NCBI GenBank assembly: GCA_038120095.1
Contig: JAYOKZ010000011.1
Span: 1-64,000 of the forward strand
Source of the DNA: UBA2589 sp038120095
GTDB lineage: Bacteria > Gemmatimonadota > Gemmatimonadetes > Longimicrobiales > Gaopeijiaceae
Direction: 5' to 3'
DNA: 64,000 nt
How positions within the stretch are numbered: the stretch's first letter is position 1; every line of letters starts with the position of its first letter. The notes below the pieces were generated by a model, which saw nothing but the letters and a program-made list of their open reading frames with translations, was not told the DNA's origin and ran no database searches. The position numbers and the translations under genes were made by a program. Positions 17,775 through 26,812 of this stretch are shown in pieces.

Positions 17775-18992
17775 CTAGTCCGGCATCGCGTAGCGGTGGA
17801 GGTAGTTCAGATCGAAGTCGTCGAGTGACGCGACGTAGACGCCGGACGCACCGAACGAGACGACGCGGCTGCGAAAAGGCAACGCATAGGTGGCTACCCG
17901 TTGCCCCCGCCGGTCGAACACGTCGTAAAGCGTCGGTTCTCCCGCATCCACATGCCGACGGACCCATGCCCGATTCTGCCGATCCACCATGATCCGCGTG
18001 CCGTAGAACGGCGGCTTGGCGTCGGGCCACGTGTAGCGATCAAGATCCTCGTCCTCAGAAGAACCGCGGCCGCCACCCCGCCCGAAGCTCGTCGTCAGCG
18101 CGCCATTGTCCATCATGACCTGAATGCTGATTCCCCCCCCTGTCTCCGCCTGAGACCGAACCCACTCCCGCTTCTCGTCGATCCCGATCGCGATCGGATC
18201 CACGCGGAACGGTGCACCGGAAACCACCGAACCATCAGGGTCGATCCACTCCACACGGTAGTCGGCGGAGCGGGCGAGAACGACAGCTCCGTCTGGTGCG
18301 ACACCCCACGCATCCTCGGGTGAGAGCGGGATCAGACTCATCGAGACGTTACGGTCGTTCGCGCTTCCACTCTCGGTGATGGTGACCTCGGGTAGCGTGA
18401 ACATCGCTACGGGGTCGATGGTGAGCGTGCCCCCGGTCACGCGCAGTAACCCGCCCGCGTCAGGGCGCACCGCACCCATGCCCCCGCCCATGGAGCGAAT
18501 GTAGACGTAGCCCTCGGCGTCGACCGCCTGCGGAATCGCAACGGTCAGTCCGCTCCGCGGGTCACCGGCTGAGAGCGGCCCGGTCGGACCGAACTCCAGC
18601 TCCGGTCCAAGTGCCACCATGCGGCCGTTTCCGAGGTCGATCAAAAGTGTCGAATCACCCGGGAGGGCCCATACCGCGTCTGGCTGTCGATACTCCTCTG
18701 GTCCCTGACCCTCCTGCCCGATCTGCTCCCGTGTGCCGGAGTCGAGGTCGACCACGTACAGCGCGCCGCCCAGGGGATCCGCGACAAGCACGGACCCGTC
18801 AGGGCGCTCGAGGACGGTCTGAATCGCTCCGAAGTCGTCAGGGAACGAGGCCTCGGGCGCGCCAAACGACCGAACGCTGCTGTCCTCCGACACCCCGCGT
18901 GATGCGGGGTCTCCACCACCACAGGCAGCGAGCATGATCAGGGCGGCGCCGGGAACGGCCGACGCTGTCCGCCACGAGAGAAATCGAACCAT
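17775..18992 (-). CDS. Beta-propeller lipoprotein (6-bladed type)
   Basis: About 405 residues from the ATG at 18992, which has GGAG six bases upstream; the frame is open further to 19079 without a signal sequence. The N-terminus is a lipoprotein signal ending LIMLAACGGG. The rest is rich in short beta-strand units such as RPDGSVLVADPLG and PGDSTLLIDLGNGRMVAL, as in the 6-bladed beta-propeller lipoproteins abundant in Gemmatimonadota and Bacteroidota. No catalytic motif is visible. It diverges from the aquaporin-family gene. A binding or structural role in the envelope is likely. Confidence 0.78.
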   Translation of the reverse strand: MVRFLSWRTASAVPGAALIMLAACGGGDPASRGVSEDSSVRSFGAPEASFPDDFGAIQTVLERPDGSVLVADPLGGALYVVDLDSGTREQIGQEGQGPEEYRQPDAVWALPGDSTLLIDLGNGRMVALGPELEFGPTGPLSAGDPRSGLTVAIPQAVDAEGYVYIRSMGGGMGAVRPDAGGLLRVTGGTLTIDPVAMFTLPEVTITESGSANDRNVSMSLIPLSPEDAWGVAPDGAVVLARSADYRVEWIDPDGSVVSGAPFRVDPIAIGIDEKREWVRSQAETGGGISIQVMMDNGALTTSFGRGGGRGSSEDEDLDRYTWPDAKPPFYGTRIMVDRQNRAWVRRHVDAGEPTLYDVFDRRGQRVATYALPFRSRVVSFGASGVYVASLDDFDLNYLHRYAMPD

Positions 18993-19154
18993 GAGGAACT
19001 CCGGACTCTCAAAGGAGAAGATGTGTAGCGACGCAGGATGTATGTTCGAACGTGGAATTTTGCATGTTGTCTCCCGCACCCTGTTCGACCGAGATCATCG
19101 CAAACCTCTGGTCGGCGGACAACATAACTCACCCGATTCAAGCACGGACGGCAC

Positions 19155-19805
19155 GTGAACCGCTACATGACAGAGTTTGTCGGGACCTTTTTTCTGGTCC
19201 TGATCATCGGCCTCAGCGCCGACTCGGGTGAGGTCGCAGCTCCGCTCGCGATCGGCCTCGGCCTGACCGCTCTGGTCAAGATGGGTGGGCATATTACGGG
19301 CGCTCATTACAACCCGGCCGTCACCTTCGGCTTCCTGCTCGTCGGCGCGATCGATCGCCGGGATCTCCTCCCCTATGTCATCGCCCAGCTTCTGGCGGCA
19401 GTGAGCGCATCCACGGTCCTTCAGACTCTTTCCGGGGTTCCGTTCGCTCCTTCTCCGGGTGCGGGATCGTCCCTGACAAGCACCCTCACAGCCGAGACTC
19501 TGTTCACCTTCCTGCTCATGCTGGTCATCCTGAACGTGGCGATGGCTCGGGCGACCCGCGGGAATGCCTACTTCGGGATCGCCATCGGGTGCACCGTCAC
19601 CGCCGGGATCTTCACGGTCGGAGGTGTGTCCGGGGCCGCCTTCAATCCCGCCGTTGCCCTCGGGCCGATGTTCGTGGAGTACCTCGTGACCGGAAGCTCG
19701 ATGTCGAACGCATGGATGTACGTGATCGCGCCGACAGCAGGCGCGGCAGCAGCAGTGCCGGTCTTCCTCGCTCAGGAGTCGACGCAGGCAGGGCCTGAGG
19801 ACTGA
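19155..19805 (+). CDS. MIP-family (aquaporin-like) channel
   Basis: A 216-residue membrane protein with about six transmembrane helices and the two half-helix loops of the MIP family: GAHYNPAVTFG in loop B and GAAFNPAVALGP in loop E. The second loop reads NPAV instead of the usual NPAR, so the arginine of the aromatic/arginine filter is replaced by valine. That should widen or change selectivity; water, glycerol or another small neutral solute is possible. It is the only gene of its transcript and lies between two minus-strand genes. Family certain, substrate not. Confidence 0.88.
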   Translation: MNRYMTEFVGTFFLVLIIGLSADSGEVAAPLAIGLGLTALVKMGGHITGAHYNPAVTFGFLLVGAIDRRDLLPYVIAQLLAAVSASTVLQTLSGVPFAPSPGAGSSLTSTLTAETLFTFLLMLVILNVAMARATRGNAYFGIAIGCTVTAGIFTVGGVSGAAFNPAVALGPMFVEYLVTGSSMSNAWMYVIAPTAGAAAAVPVFLAQESTQAGPED

Positions 19806-19844
19806 CCCCCGTGCACTGAACCCATCCGCTCGGGCGGCAGACTC

Positions 19845-21548
19845 CTACATGCTGAGCTCGTGGGCCTCCCCCGCCCCCCGTGGCACTCGTATCAGGTCGA
19901 CGAGACCCTGTACCTCAGCCGGCGGTTCGGGTGTGAGCCGCGAAACGACGAGCGTGACAGCGAAGTTCAGGAGCATGCCGAGGGTCCCAATCCCCTCGGG
20001 GCTGATCCCGAACCACCAGTTCGCTGCACTATTGGCAGCCGGATTCACGAAATTGAAGTAGACGATGTATGCCGCGGTGAACGTGATGCCGCTGACCATG
20101 CCCAGAACCGCGCCCTCCCGAGTGGTTCGTTTCGAGAAGATTCCGAGAATGATCGCCGGGAAGAAGGATGAGGCCGCGAGACCGAAGGCGAACGCTACGA
20201 CCTGGGCGACAAACCCGGGCGGATTCATCCCGAAATAGCCGGCCACGATGACGGCTACGCCGGCCGCGATTCGGGCAGCCAGCAGTTCCTGCTTCTCGTT
20301 GATTTCAGGCATCAGACTGCGCTTGAGCAGATCGTGACTCACGGCCGACGAAATAACGAGCAGAAGCCCGGCAGCCGTTGACAGCGCAGCAGCCAGTCCG
20401 CCGGCTGCGACGAGGCCGATGACCCACGCCGGGAGATTCGCGATCTCGGGGTTGGCCAGAACCATGATGTCACGATCGACCGTGAGTTCGTTCGTCATCG
20501 GCGAATCCGGACCCACGTACTGGATCCGTCCGTCGCCGTTGGCGTCCTCGAACGTGAGCAGCCCGGTGTCCTCCCACTTGGTGAACCACTCGGGGACCTG
20601 CGAATACGGCACATCCTGAACCGAGTTGATGAGGTTCGTCCGGGCGAATACCGCGACGGCGGGAGCCGTGGTGTAAAGCAGCGAGATGAAGAGGAGTGCC
20701 CACCCTACGGAAATCCGGGCATCGCGCACTCTGGGGACCGTATAGAAGCGGATAATCACATGGGGCAGCCCCGCCGTCCCGACCATCAGCGCTGCGGTGA
20801 TGAAAAAGACGTCCAGTGTCGACTTGGTCCCACTCGTGTACGGCCCGAATCCCAACTCGGCGTGGAGTCCGTTCAGTCGCTCCAGAAGCGGGATCCCCGA
20901 GGCCTGCTCCACACCCCCCAGACCGAACTGCGGGATCGGCGTTCCCGTGATCATGAGCGAGAGGAAGATCGCAGGAACCATGAAGGCGAAGATCAGGACG
21001 CAGTATTGAGCGACCTGCGTGTAGGTGATGCCCTTCATCCCACCGAGCACGGCATAGAAGAAGACGATCGCCATCCCGATCCCGACGCCGACGTTGATGT
21101 CGACTTCGAGGAATCGACCGAAGACGATCCCGACCCCCCGCATCTGACCGGCGACATACGTGAACGACACGAAGATGGCGCACACCACGGCCACGATCCG
21201 GGCGAGCTGGGAGTAGTACCGGTCACCGACGAAGTCCGGCACGGTGAAGGCCCCATACTTGCGCAGATACGGCGCGAGAAGGAGGGCCAGCAGCACATAG
21301 CCGCCCGTCCAGCCCATGAGATACACCGAGCCGTCGTAACCCATGAAGGAGATGAGCCCGGCCATCGAAATGAACGATGCAGCGCTCATCCAGTCTGCCG
21401 CGGTCGCCATCCCGTTGGCGAGCGGCGATACCCCGCCCCCTGCGACATAGAAATCCTTCGTGGACGACGCACGCGACCAGACCGCGATTCCGATGTAGAG
21501 AGCGAACGACGCCGCGACGAGCAGGAAGGTCCACGCCTGAACGTTCAT
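19845..21548 (-). CDS. Sodium:solute symporter (VC_2705/ActP-like), partner of DUF4212
   Basis: About 567 residues from the ATG at 21548, which overlaps the DUF4212 stop by four bases. It has some 13 transmembrane helices and the SSF signatures KDFYVAGGGVSPLANGMAT and AADWMSAASFISMAGL. Members that follow a DUF4212 gene are usually annotated as acetate or short carboxylate permeases of the ActP type, but the substrate cannot be read from sequence. It is the last gene of a five-gene operon that also holds another SSF symporter and a cyanophycinase. A loop between helices (around 335-385) carries an acidic, EF-hand-like stretch (DANGDGRIQ). Confidence 0.92.
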   Translation of the reverse strand: MNVQAWTFLLVAASFALYIGIAVWSRASSTKDFYVAGGGVSPLANGMATAADWMSAASFISMAGLISFMGYDGSVYLMGWTGGYVLLALLLAPYLRKYGAFTVPDFVGDRYYSQLARIVAVVCAIFVSFTYVAGQMRGVGIVFGRFLEVDINVGVGIGMAIVFFYAVLGGMKGITYTQVAQYCVLIFAFMVPAIFLSLMITGTPIPQFGLGGVEQASGIPLLERLNGLHAELGFGPYTSGTKSTLDVFFITAALMVGTAGLPHVIIRFYTVPRVRDARISVGWALLFISLLYTTAPAVAVFARTNLINSVQDVPYSQVPEWFTKWEDTGLLTFEDANGDGRIQYVGPDSPMTNELTVDRDIMVLANPEIANLPAWVIGLVAAGGLAAALSTAAGLLLVISSAVSHDLLKRSLMPEINEKQELLAARIAAGVAVIVAGYFGMNPPGFVAQVVAFAFGLAASSFFPAIILGIFSKRTTREGAVLGMVSGITFTAAYIVYFNFVNPAANSAANWWFGISPEGIGTLGMLLNFAVTLVVSRLTPEPPAEVQGLVDLIRVPRGAGEAHELSM

Positions 21549-21874
21549 GAGCTCGCCCCCTCGTCCACGTCGAACTCGCGGTCGAGGTCGTTCATGAGCT
21601 TCACGTAGACGAAAATCAGGATCACGAACGCGTAGATCGCACCCTGCTGCGCGAACCAGAAGCCGAGCGGGAAGTTCGTGAAGGGCAGCGTGAACGCGTT
21701 GAGCGCCTCCGCAAAGACGATCCCGCACAGGTACGAGACCACGAACCAGACGACGAGCAGGATGCCCAGAAGTCGGATGTTGCGGCGCCAGTACTCGGCG
21801 TGTCGTGCGGCGGTGTCGGGGTGGGGCATGGACGGGCTCCCGTCCGGGACGCCCTGATTGGTTGGCTCCGTCAT
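21545..21874 (-). CDS. DUF4212 small membrane subunit of the symporter
   Basis: About 109 residues from the ATG at 21874, which overlaps the cyanophycinase stop by four bases; an ATG five codons earlier is less likely. Two transmembrane helices (LLGILLVVWFVVSYLCGIVF and GFWFAQQGAIYAFVILIFVY) and an acidic C-terminus match DUF4212, known as the small partner that precedes VC_2705-type sodium:solute symporters. It overlaps that symporter by four bases. Role: probably assembly or regulation of the permease. Confidence 0.9.
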   Translation of the reverse strand: MTEPTNQGVPDGSPSMPHPDTAARHAEYWRRNIRLLGILLVVWFVVSYLCGIVFAEALNAFTLPFTNFPLGFWFAQQGAIYAFVILIFVYVKLMNDLDREFDVDEGASS

Positions 21875-22812
21875 GATCCGCTCCCCCACGGCTTCTTCTC
21901 GACCCCCTGAATGGGGCTCTGTGTCATGGATGGCCTGGTGCTCTCCCGAGTCGCGAGATTGATCCGATCGCCGGGAGCGAGGAAGTAGAACTTTCCGTCA
22001 CCACCGATCGTGCTCTGATTGTCGTAGACGAGGACGAACGATTCGCCGATCACCTGCCCGCGATCACCCTGGACCACCAGTGCGGTGTCCTCGTCGATGC
22101 CGATCCCGAGGAGTTCGGGGTGGGCCTCGATGACCTCGATCAGGTCGAACTGCCGGTTGCGCATGAGGACGTGCTGGTCGATACCGACGTTTTTGAGGTA
22201 GCCGAAGCCGCGCTGGTGGTCGCCCATCATGATGGTGTTCGTCCGCGTGTCCCCGCGGACCAGGAAGGAGCCCTGGATCGAGGCCCCGGCCGAGGACCCA
22301 CCGATGACACCGCCGCGATCGAGAACCTCCCGGAACGCCTCTTCCGTCTTCGTCCCGCCGTACGCGTCGACCAGCCTCCACTGACGACCTCCGAAGAAGA
22401 AGACGCCTGCGGCCGTTCGAAGCGGCTCGATGAATTCATCGGTGTCGGCTTCCGCAGGGTCGATCGTATGGAGGAGCGTGAGATTGCGGGCGCCGTGGTC
22501 GCGCCACGCGTTCATCCCCTGATAGAACTCGTCGTATTCGGCCGCGCCGCCGGCCGTCGGAACGAGCACGATGTGCGCATCGGGTCCGCCCGCGAGGTCG
22601 ATGAATCGTTCGTAGATCTCCGCGGACCGCATCGCACCGCCGACGATCACCAGCGAACCGCGCTCCGGTCCGACCTCCGGGGGTGGTGGACCCTGCTGGA
22701 TCTGAGTCACGGCAGGCGCTGGCCAAAACGCCATGACCAGCGCGAAGGAGAGAGCCGCCACGATTCGAGGCGGACGGCCGCACCGTGCAGCCGCCGGATG
22801 AGTGAGGGTCAT
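21871..22812 (-). CDS. Secreted cyanophycinase (peptidase S51-like)
   Basis: A 313-residue protein with a signal peptide (ALSFALVMAFWPAPAVT) and a type 1 glutamine-amidotransferase-like fold. The nucleophile serine lies in GGSSAGASI, and GIGIDEDTALVV is the conserved downstream stretch of cyanophycinases. Cyanophycinase is a serine exopeptidase that cuts cyanophycin to beta-Asp-Arg dipeptides; exported members act on external polymer. It overlaps the symporter gene upstream and the DUF4212 gene downstream by four bases each, so it is co-translated with two permease systems. This suggests use of polymer-derived products from outside. No cyanophycin synthetase is seen in the window. Confidence 0.88.
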   Translation of the reverse strand: MTLTHPAAARCGRPPRIVAALSFALVMAFWPAPAVTQIQQGPPPPEVGPERGSLVIVGGAMRSAEIYERFIDLAGGPDAHIVLVPTAGGAAEYDEFYQGMNAWRDHGARNLTLLHTIDPAEADTDEFIEPLRTAAGVFFFGGRQWRLVDAYGGTKTEEAFREVLDRGGVIGGSSAGASIQGSFLVRGDTRTNTIMMGDHQRGFGYLKNVGIDQHVLMRNRQFDLIEVIEAHPELLGIGIDEDTALVVQGDRGQVIGESFVLVYDNQSTIGGDGKFYFLAPGDRINLATRESTRPSMTQSPIQGVEKKPWGSGS

Positions 22813-24302
22813 GACGAGGTCTCCGGATAGATCTGTCGCTCCACTTCACCGTGGATGCGATCGCGCGTGGCCTGTGAGGGGGGATCCGTCACGGCCGACA
22901 CCCCGAGCGCAACGGCCGTATTGAAGAGCAGCGCCCAGATGCCGCCGTGAAGCCCGAGCGGATGCGGCATGACGACCAGCGTGACGTAGAGCACGCCGAG
23001 CCCCACCCCGAGTCCGGCCAGCACACCGGCTCGAGTCAGTGTCCGCTGCGTCGGAAAGCAGACCCCGAGAATGGCCGGCATGAGCTGCAACGCACCCGAC
23101 CCGCTCAGGGTTACGAGGACGACCAGGAAGTCGAAGGTGCGCACCGAGAGGAAGTAGCCGACCACCAGCAACGCGGCGACGATGCCACGGCCGACCCAGA
23201 CATAGTGGCTCTGCTCACGGTCGGGAGCCATGTAGCGCTGGTACACGTCGCGGGTGAGCACGCTCATGTTCGCATGGAGAATCGAGTCGAGCGTCGACAT
23301 GGCGGCGGCGGTAGCACCTGCCAGGATGACCCCCGTCAGGATGGGCGGGGCGTGCGCGAAGAGGAGCTCGGGGAAGATCCGATCGGGCACGTCGAGACCC
23401 GGCATCGCAACCGCTCCCCCGAGGCCGACGAGCGCGGCCGGCACGTACAGGGTCATCAGGTAGATCGGCGTCGTCGCCCCCAGCAACTTGAGCGTCTTCG
23501 CGTCCACCGCCGTGTAGTACCGGATCATCATGTGCGGCTGGAAAATGATCCCGAACGACAGGGTGATCGTCATGCCGAGCCACATGCCCGGCGTGAAGAA
23601 ACCTTCAGGGCCCGGCAGGCTCAGCAGGTCGGGACGCTGCGCACGGACCTCGGCCCACAGCTGCAGCGGTCCGCCGAAGAGATCGTACGCCAGGTACATC
23701 GCGCCGACCCAGACGGCGATGTACATCCAGACGCCCTGGATCACGTCCGTCCAATAGACGGCCCTCAGCCCGCCAGCCATCAGGTACGCGGCCGCAACGA
23801 CCAGAAGGATCAGGGTGCCGAGTTCGAAGGAGATACGGTCCCCTGACGCGATGTTGATGATGTACCCCAACCCCTGCGCCTGCACCTGGATGTACAGGAT
23901 CGTGAAGACCACGGAGACGATCGCCACGGCAACACGGACCGCCTCCGACTCGTAGAAGTCGGCGAGCATGTCGGCGGGCGTGATGTACCCGTTCGCCTTG
24001 CCGAGCGCCCAGATCCTCGGGCCCAGCACGTACGTGACCGCACCGACCAGCACCGTCCATGTTCCAGCCGCCCAGAATCCGATCCCGTGCGTGTAGAAGA
24101 AGCCCCCGGACCCCAGGAACGCGAAGGCCGAGTGAAAGGTGGCGACGACCGTCAGATAGAGGACGACGAAGCCGGCTTTCCGGCCGTAGAGGAGGAAGTC
24201 CTCCATGTCGACCGACATCCGCTGATTCGCGATGACGCCGAGGACGATCGTCGCCAGCAGATAGGCGAAGATCAGGCTCGTCGCAACGACCCAGGGCTCC
24301 AC
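22809..24302 (-). CDS. Sodium:solute symporter, partner of DUF3311
   Basis: A 497-residue SSF permease with about 13 transmembrane helices; it starts with GTG two bases after the DUF3311 stop. Family stretches include MEDFLLYGRKAGF near the N-terminus and ATAAAMSTLDSILHANMSVLTRDVY at helix 8 to 9. Symporters paired with DUF3311 are often annotated as pantothenate- or monocarboxylate-type, but the substrate is uncertain. Its stop overlaps the cyanophycinase start by four bases. It differs clearly from the second symporter of the operon, so the two probably carry different substrates. Confidence 0.92.
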   Translation of the reverse strand: MEPWVVATSLIFAYLLATIVLGVIANQRMSVDMEDFLLYGRKAGFVVLYLTVVATFHSAFAFLGSGGFFYTHGIGFWAAGTWTVLVGAVTYVLGPRIWALGKANGYITPADMLADFYESEAVRVAVAIVSVVFTILYIQVQAQGLGYIINIASGDRISFELGTLILLVVAAAYLMAGGLRAVYWTDVIQGVWMYIAVWVGAMYLAYDLFGGPLQLWAEVRAQRPDLLSLPGPEGFFTPGMWLGMTITLSFGIIFQPHMMIRYYTAVDAKTLKLLGATTPIYLMTLYVPAALVGLGGAVAMPGLDVPDRIFPELLFAHAPPILTGVILAGATAAAMSTLDSILHANMSVLTRDVYQRYMAPDREQSHYVWVGRGIVAALLVVGYFLSVRTFDFLVVLVTLSGSGALQLMPAILGVCFPTQRTLTRAGVLAGLGVGLGVLYVTLVVMPHPLGLHGGIWALLFNTAVALGVSAVTDPPSQATRDRIHGEVERQIYPETSS

Positions 24303-24303
24303 C

Positions 24304-24531
24304 TCAGACCCCCTTGTTCCACGCCCACAGCAGCACGCCGATCAGCGCTGCATAGATCGCGAGCAAACCCCGGAACAGCAGGGGTGCACCTCCGATCCAT
24401 ACATCCGGTTGATCCAGGATGACATGCGTAAACGGAGGCATGGCCAATAGGAAAAGGACGACGAACCCGGCTGTGGCGATACGGCCCTCACGGGTTCGAG
24501 GAACGAAGTGGGATCTGGGTTGCTGGCTCAT
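24304..24531 (-). CDS. DUF3311 small membrane protein
   Basis: A 75-residue protein with two transmembrane helices (ATAGFVVLFLLAMPPFTHVI and RGLLAIYAALIGVLLWAW). Size, topology and position directly before an SSF symporter match DUF3311, a small permease partner. It is the first gene of the five-gene operon. No strong ribosome binding site is seen before its ATG; the promoter should lie in 24532-24738, shared with the divergent barrel gene. Confidence 0.88.
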   Translation of the reverse strand: MSQQPRSHFVPRTREGRIATAGFVVLFLLAMPPFTHVILDQPDVWIGGAPLLFRGLLAIYAALIGVLLWAWNKGV

Positions 24532-24738
24532 GGGCAGCGAACATGCCCTTCGGCCCGGCAGCGCGCCAGCGGTCCGAATGAGACCATGTCCTCCCTTGGG
24601 GACACTCCAGGTCTTGCTCCCAACAGAGCCCTGGCCATCTAAAACGTTGTCTTGTTATCACTTACACGGGAAATTTTGAATGGCACGCCGTATGCTACCT
24701 TCCACAGTGCCCGCTGGAACGATGGCATGGAGGAGATG

Positions 24739-25428
24739 ATGAGACGTTCAACGTGCGCCGCAATCATGCTGGTGACCGCGCTGACGGCGTCACCCAACGT
24801 CCTCGAGGCCCGGCAATCCGGTCCCCGCGAGGCGGTCGGCCTGAGTTTCCTCGCAGCCAATCCGATCGGCGAGATGGGCACACTCGTCGATCACGGCTTC
24901 GGGATGGAGGCCTCCGCCGGAGCGCCAATGGCGGCGAGCGGCCACCTGCGGCTGCGTGTGGACCTCGGCGTGGTGATCTACGGTTGGGAACAGATCTACT
25001 ACTGTGATTTCACCTGCCGGGTGGGCTCCGATGTAACCACGACGAATTCGATCCTGTACGGAACCATCGGACCGGAGGTCGTGCTCCTGCGAGGCGATAT
25101 CGAGCCCTACCTTCACGCCGGAGCGGGTGTCTCTCTGTTTACAACCTCGTCGCATATGGACGACGAGTACGGGTACGGACCGTATCTGGAGACTACCAAC
25201 TACGCCGATGCGGTGTTCGGCTTGAGGTACGGAGGCGGCATCCGACTCCGCACGGGCAAGCGAACCTTCATCGACCTCGGCATCGACAAGATCGACAACC
25301 AGGTCGCCAGCTATCTGACCGAAGGGGACGTGGTGGACCAGCCAGATGGCTCGGTGCTCCTGTACCCCAACCGGTCGGACGCCGATCTGGTGAGTTTTCG
25401 GTTGGGCGTGACCTTTGCTTTCCGGTAG
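24739..25428 (+). CDS. Outer-membrane beta-barrel protein
   Basis: About 229 residues from the ATG at 24739 (GGAGG five bases upstream; in-frame ATGs at 24727 and 24736 are close alternatives). A signal peptide (AAIMLVTALTASPNVLEA) is followed by alternating beta-strands with Gly and aromatic residues, for example LRLRVDLGVVIYGWEQ, and ends in the hydrophobic-aromatic pattern SFRLGVTFAFR typical of a C-terminal barrel strand. This fits an eight-strand OmpA/opacity-type barrel. Two Cys (CDFTC) may form an external disulfide. Function unknown. Confidence 0.75.
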   Translation: MRRSTCAAIMLVTALTASPNVLEARQSGPREAVGLSFLAANPIGEMGTLVDHGFGMEASAGAPMAASGHLRLRVDLGVVIYGWEQIYYCDFTCRVGSDVTTTNSILYGTIGPEVVLLRGDIEPYLHAGAGVSLFTTSSHMDDEYGYGPYLETTNYADAVFGLRYGGGIRLRTGKRTFIDLGIDKIDNQVASYLTEGDVVDQPDGSVLLYPNRSDADLVSFRLGVTFAFR

Positions 25429-25439
25429 TCAGGTCTCTG

Positions 25440-25504
25440 CTCGCGGTGCGGGGCCGTCCCTCGTGAGCTCCGCTCACGTCCCACGGGGCGGCCCCTACTG
25501 CGAG
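25440..25504. terminator. Very long bidirectional terminator hairpin
   Basis: Three nested stems fall on one axis: CTCGCGGT (25440-25447) with ACTGCGAG (25497-25504), an 11-bp stem 25450-25460 with 25485-25495 (one G-T pair), and CGTGAGC (25462-25468) with GCTCACG (25472-25478) around a TCC loop. Together about 26 base pairs, with a six-base bulge at 25479-25484. It lies between the convergent barrel gene and menE and includes the menE stop codon. It should stop transcription from both sides. Confidence 0.75.
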
Positions 25505-26808
25505 TGAAGACCTCGAAATACCGAGCGCACTCCGGACCGGTCGACCTTCCCATTGGCATTCCGTGGAAGGTCGCCACCGACATGCCAGAAGCGAGGGCGA
25601 CTCGACGAGGTCATGGTGGCGGTGGCCCACGCCTGGATGTCGCCGAGGTCCAGTTCATCCGCGACCGGCACGACCCACGCCGCCACACGTTCGCCCCAGA
25701 CGTCATCGGGCAGTCCAATCACACAGGCGTCGAGAACCGAAGGATGCGCCCGCAGCGCTTCCTCGATCGTGATCGCATCGAGCGTGACCCCACCCGTTAC
25801 GATCCGGTCGATCCGCCGCCCTGTCACGGAGAGTCGCCCCTCCGAGTCGACCGTTCCCAGATCCCCGGTGTGATACCACCCCTCCGAGTCCACGAGATTC
25901 GGCGCGTCCCTGGAGACGTATCCGAGCGCTTGCGTGGGACCTCGGGCCAGAATCTCTCCGTCATCGGAGATCCGGACCTCGACCCCCGGCAATGGGCACC
26001 CGACGTCCGTCCGACCCGCCCGAACCTCTGCCACCGAGGACGTCGCGATCTGAGAGGTCATCTCGGTCGCTCCGTACGTGAGAGCGATCGGCCACCCGCC
26101 TTCAACGGCGCGAGCAACGAGTCCCTCCGGTGCATGTGCTCCTCCGATCAGCAGGGAGCGAAGCCGAACCGGCGCCTCGCGGTCTCCCCAAGCCTCAAGC
26201 AGGTGGTGAAGCTGCGTCGGCACCAGGGACAGGTGGGTCGGCCCCTCGTCGGACTCGAGAGCACCCACCACCCGGGGGACGTCGAATCGTCCGGTGGCGA
26301 TCAGACGATTCCCGAGGAGCAACGCTCTGGTGATCAACGCGAGGCCACCGACGTGCGCGGGCGACAGGGATGCGAACCAGACGTCGTCGGGTTGCAGGTC
26401 GAGGCGAAGTCGCGACGCCCGCGCACTCGTCTGAAGCGCATCCCACGACAGCGCGACACCTCTCGGCGATCCCGAGGTTCCCGAGGTCCACAGGACGGTG
26501 CACGTACCGTCGGGCAGCGCTGCAGCTGCCAGCGTTTCTCCAGCCCGGTTTCGCTCCGACGGTGTCAATCCCGGGTTCAGCGGCGCCGCTACCAACCCGG
26601 CGGCCCAGGTCCCGAGCAGTTCAACGATGCCATCGACAGTCGACTCGACAGTGATGGGGTGCACCGCTCCAGGGGACGCCTCCCCCCGTAGTCGGGTCGC
26701 AACCTGGATCACCCGCGTGTTGAGGGCGTCCAGCGTCATGGTACCGGTGTCGTCACCGAGGACGCCGGCCGACCCCGAAACCGGGCACCGAGCAAGCAGA
26801 TCCATCAT
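25495..26808 (-). CDS. menE: o-Succinylbenzoate-CoA ligase
   Basis: A 437-residue acyl-adenylate-forming enzyme. The AMP-binding P-loop reads VLWTSGTSGSPRGVAL, the A5-type motif is ALTYGATEMTS, the hinge region includes YHTGDLGTVDSEGRL, and the C-terminal lysine lies in PRNANGKVDRSG. MenE activates o-succinylbenzoate with CoA and ATP in menaquinone synthesis. The assignment from sequence alone could be any small acyl-CoA ligase, but its place four bases after menA in a run with menD and menF makes MenE the clear call. Its stop codon lies inside the terminator hairpin. Confidence 0.9.
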   Translation of the reverse strand: MMDLLARCPVSGSAGVLGDDTGTMTLDALNTRVIQVATRLRGEASPGAVHPITVESTVDGIVELLGTWAAGLVAAPLNPGLTPSERNRAGETLAAAALPDGTCTVLWTSGTSGSPRGVALSWDALQTSARASRLRLDLQPDDVWFASLSPAHVGGLALITRALLLGNRLIATGRFDVPRVVGALESDEGPTHLSLVPTQLHHLLEAWGDREAPVRLRSLLIGGAHAPEGLVARAVEGGWPIALTYGATEMTSQIATSSVAEVRAGRTDVGCPLPGVEVRISDDGEILARGPTQALGYVSRDAPNLVDSEGWYHTGDLGTVDSEGRLSVTGRRIDRIVTGGVTLDAITIEEALRAHPSVLDACVIGLPDDVWGERVAAWVVPVADELDLGDIQAWATATMTSSSRPRFWHVGGDLPRNANGKVDRSGVRSVFRGLHSQ

Positions 26809-26812
26809 CGAC

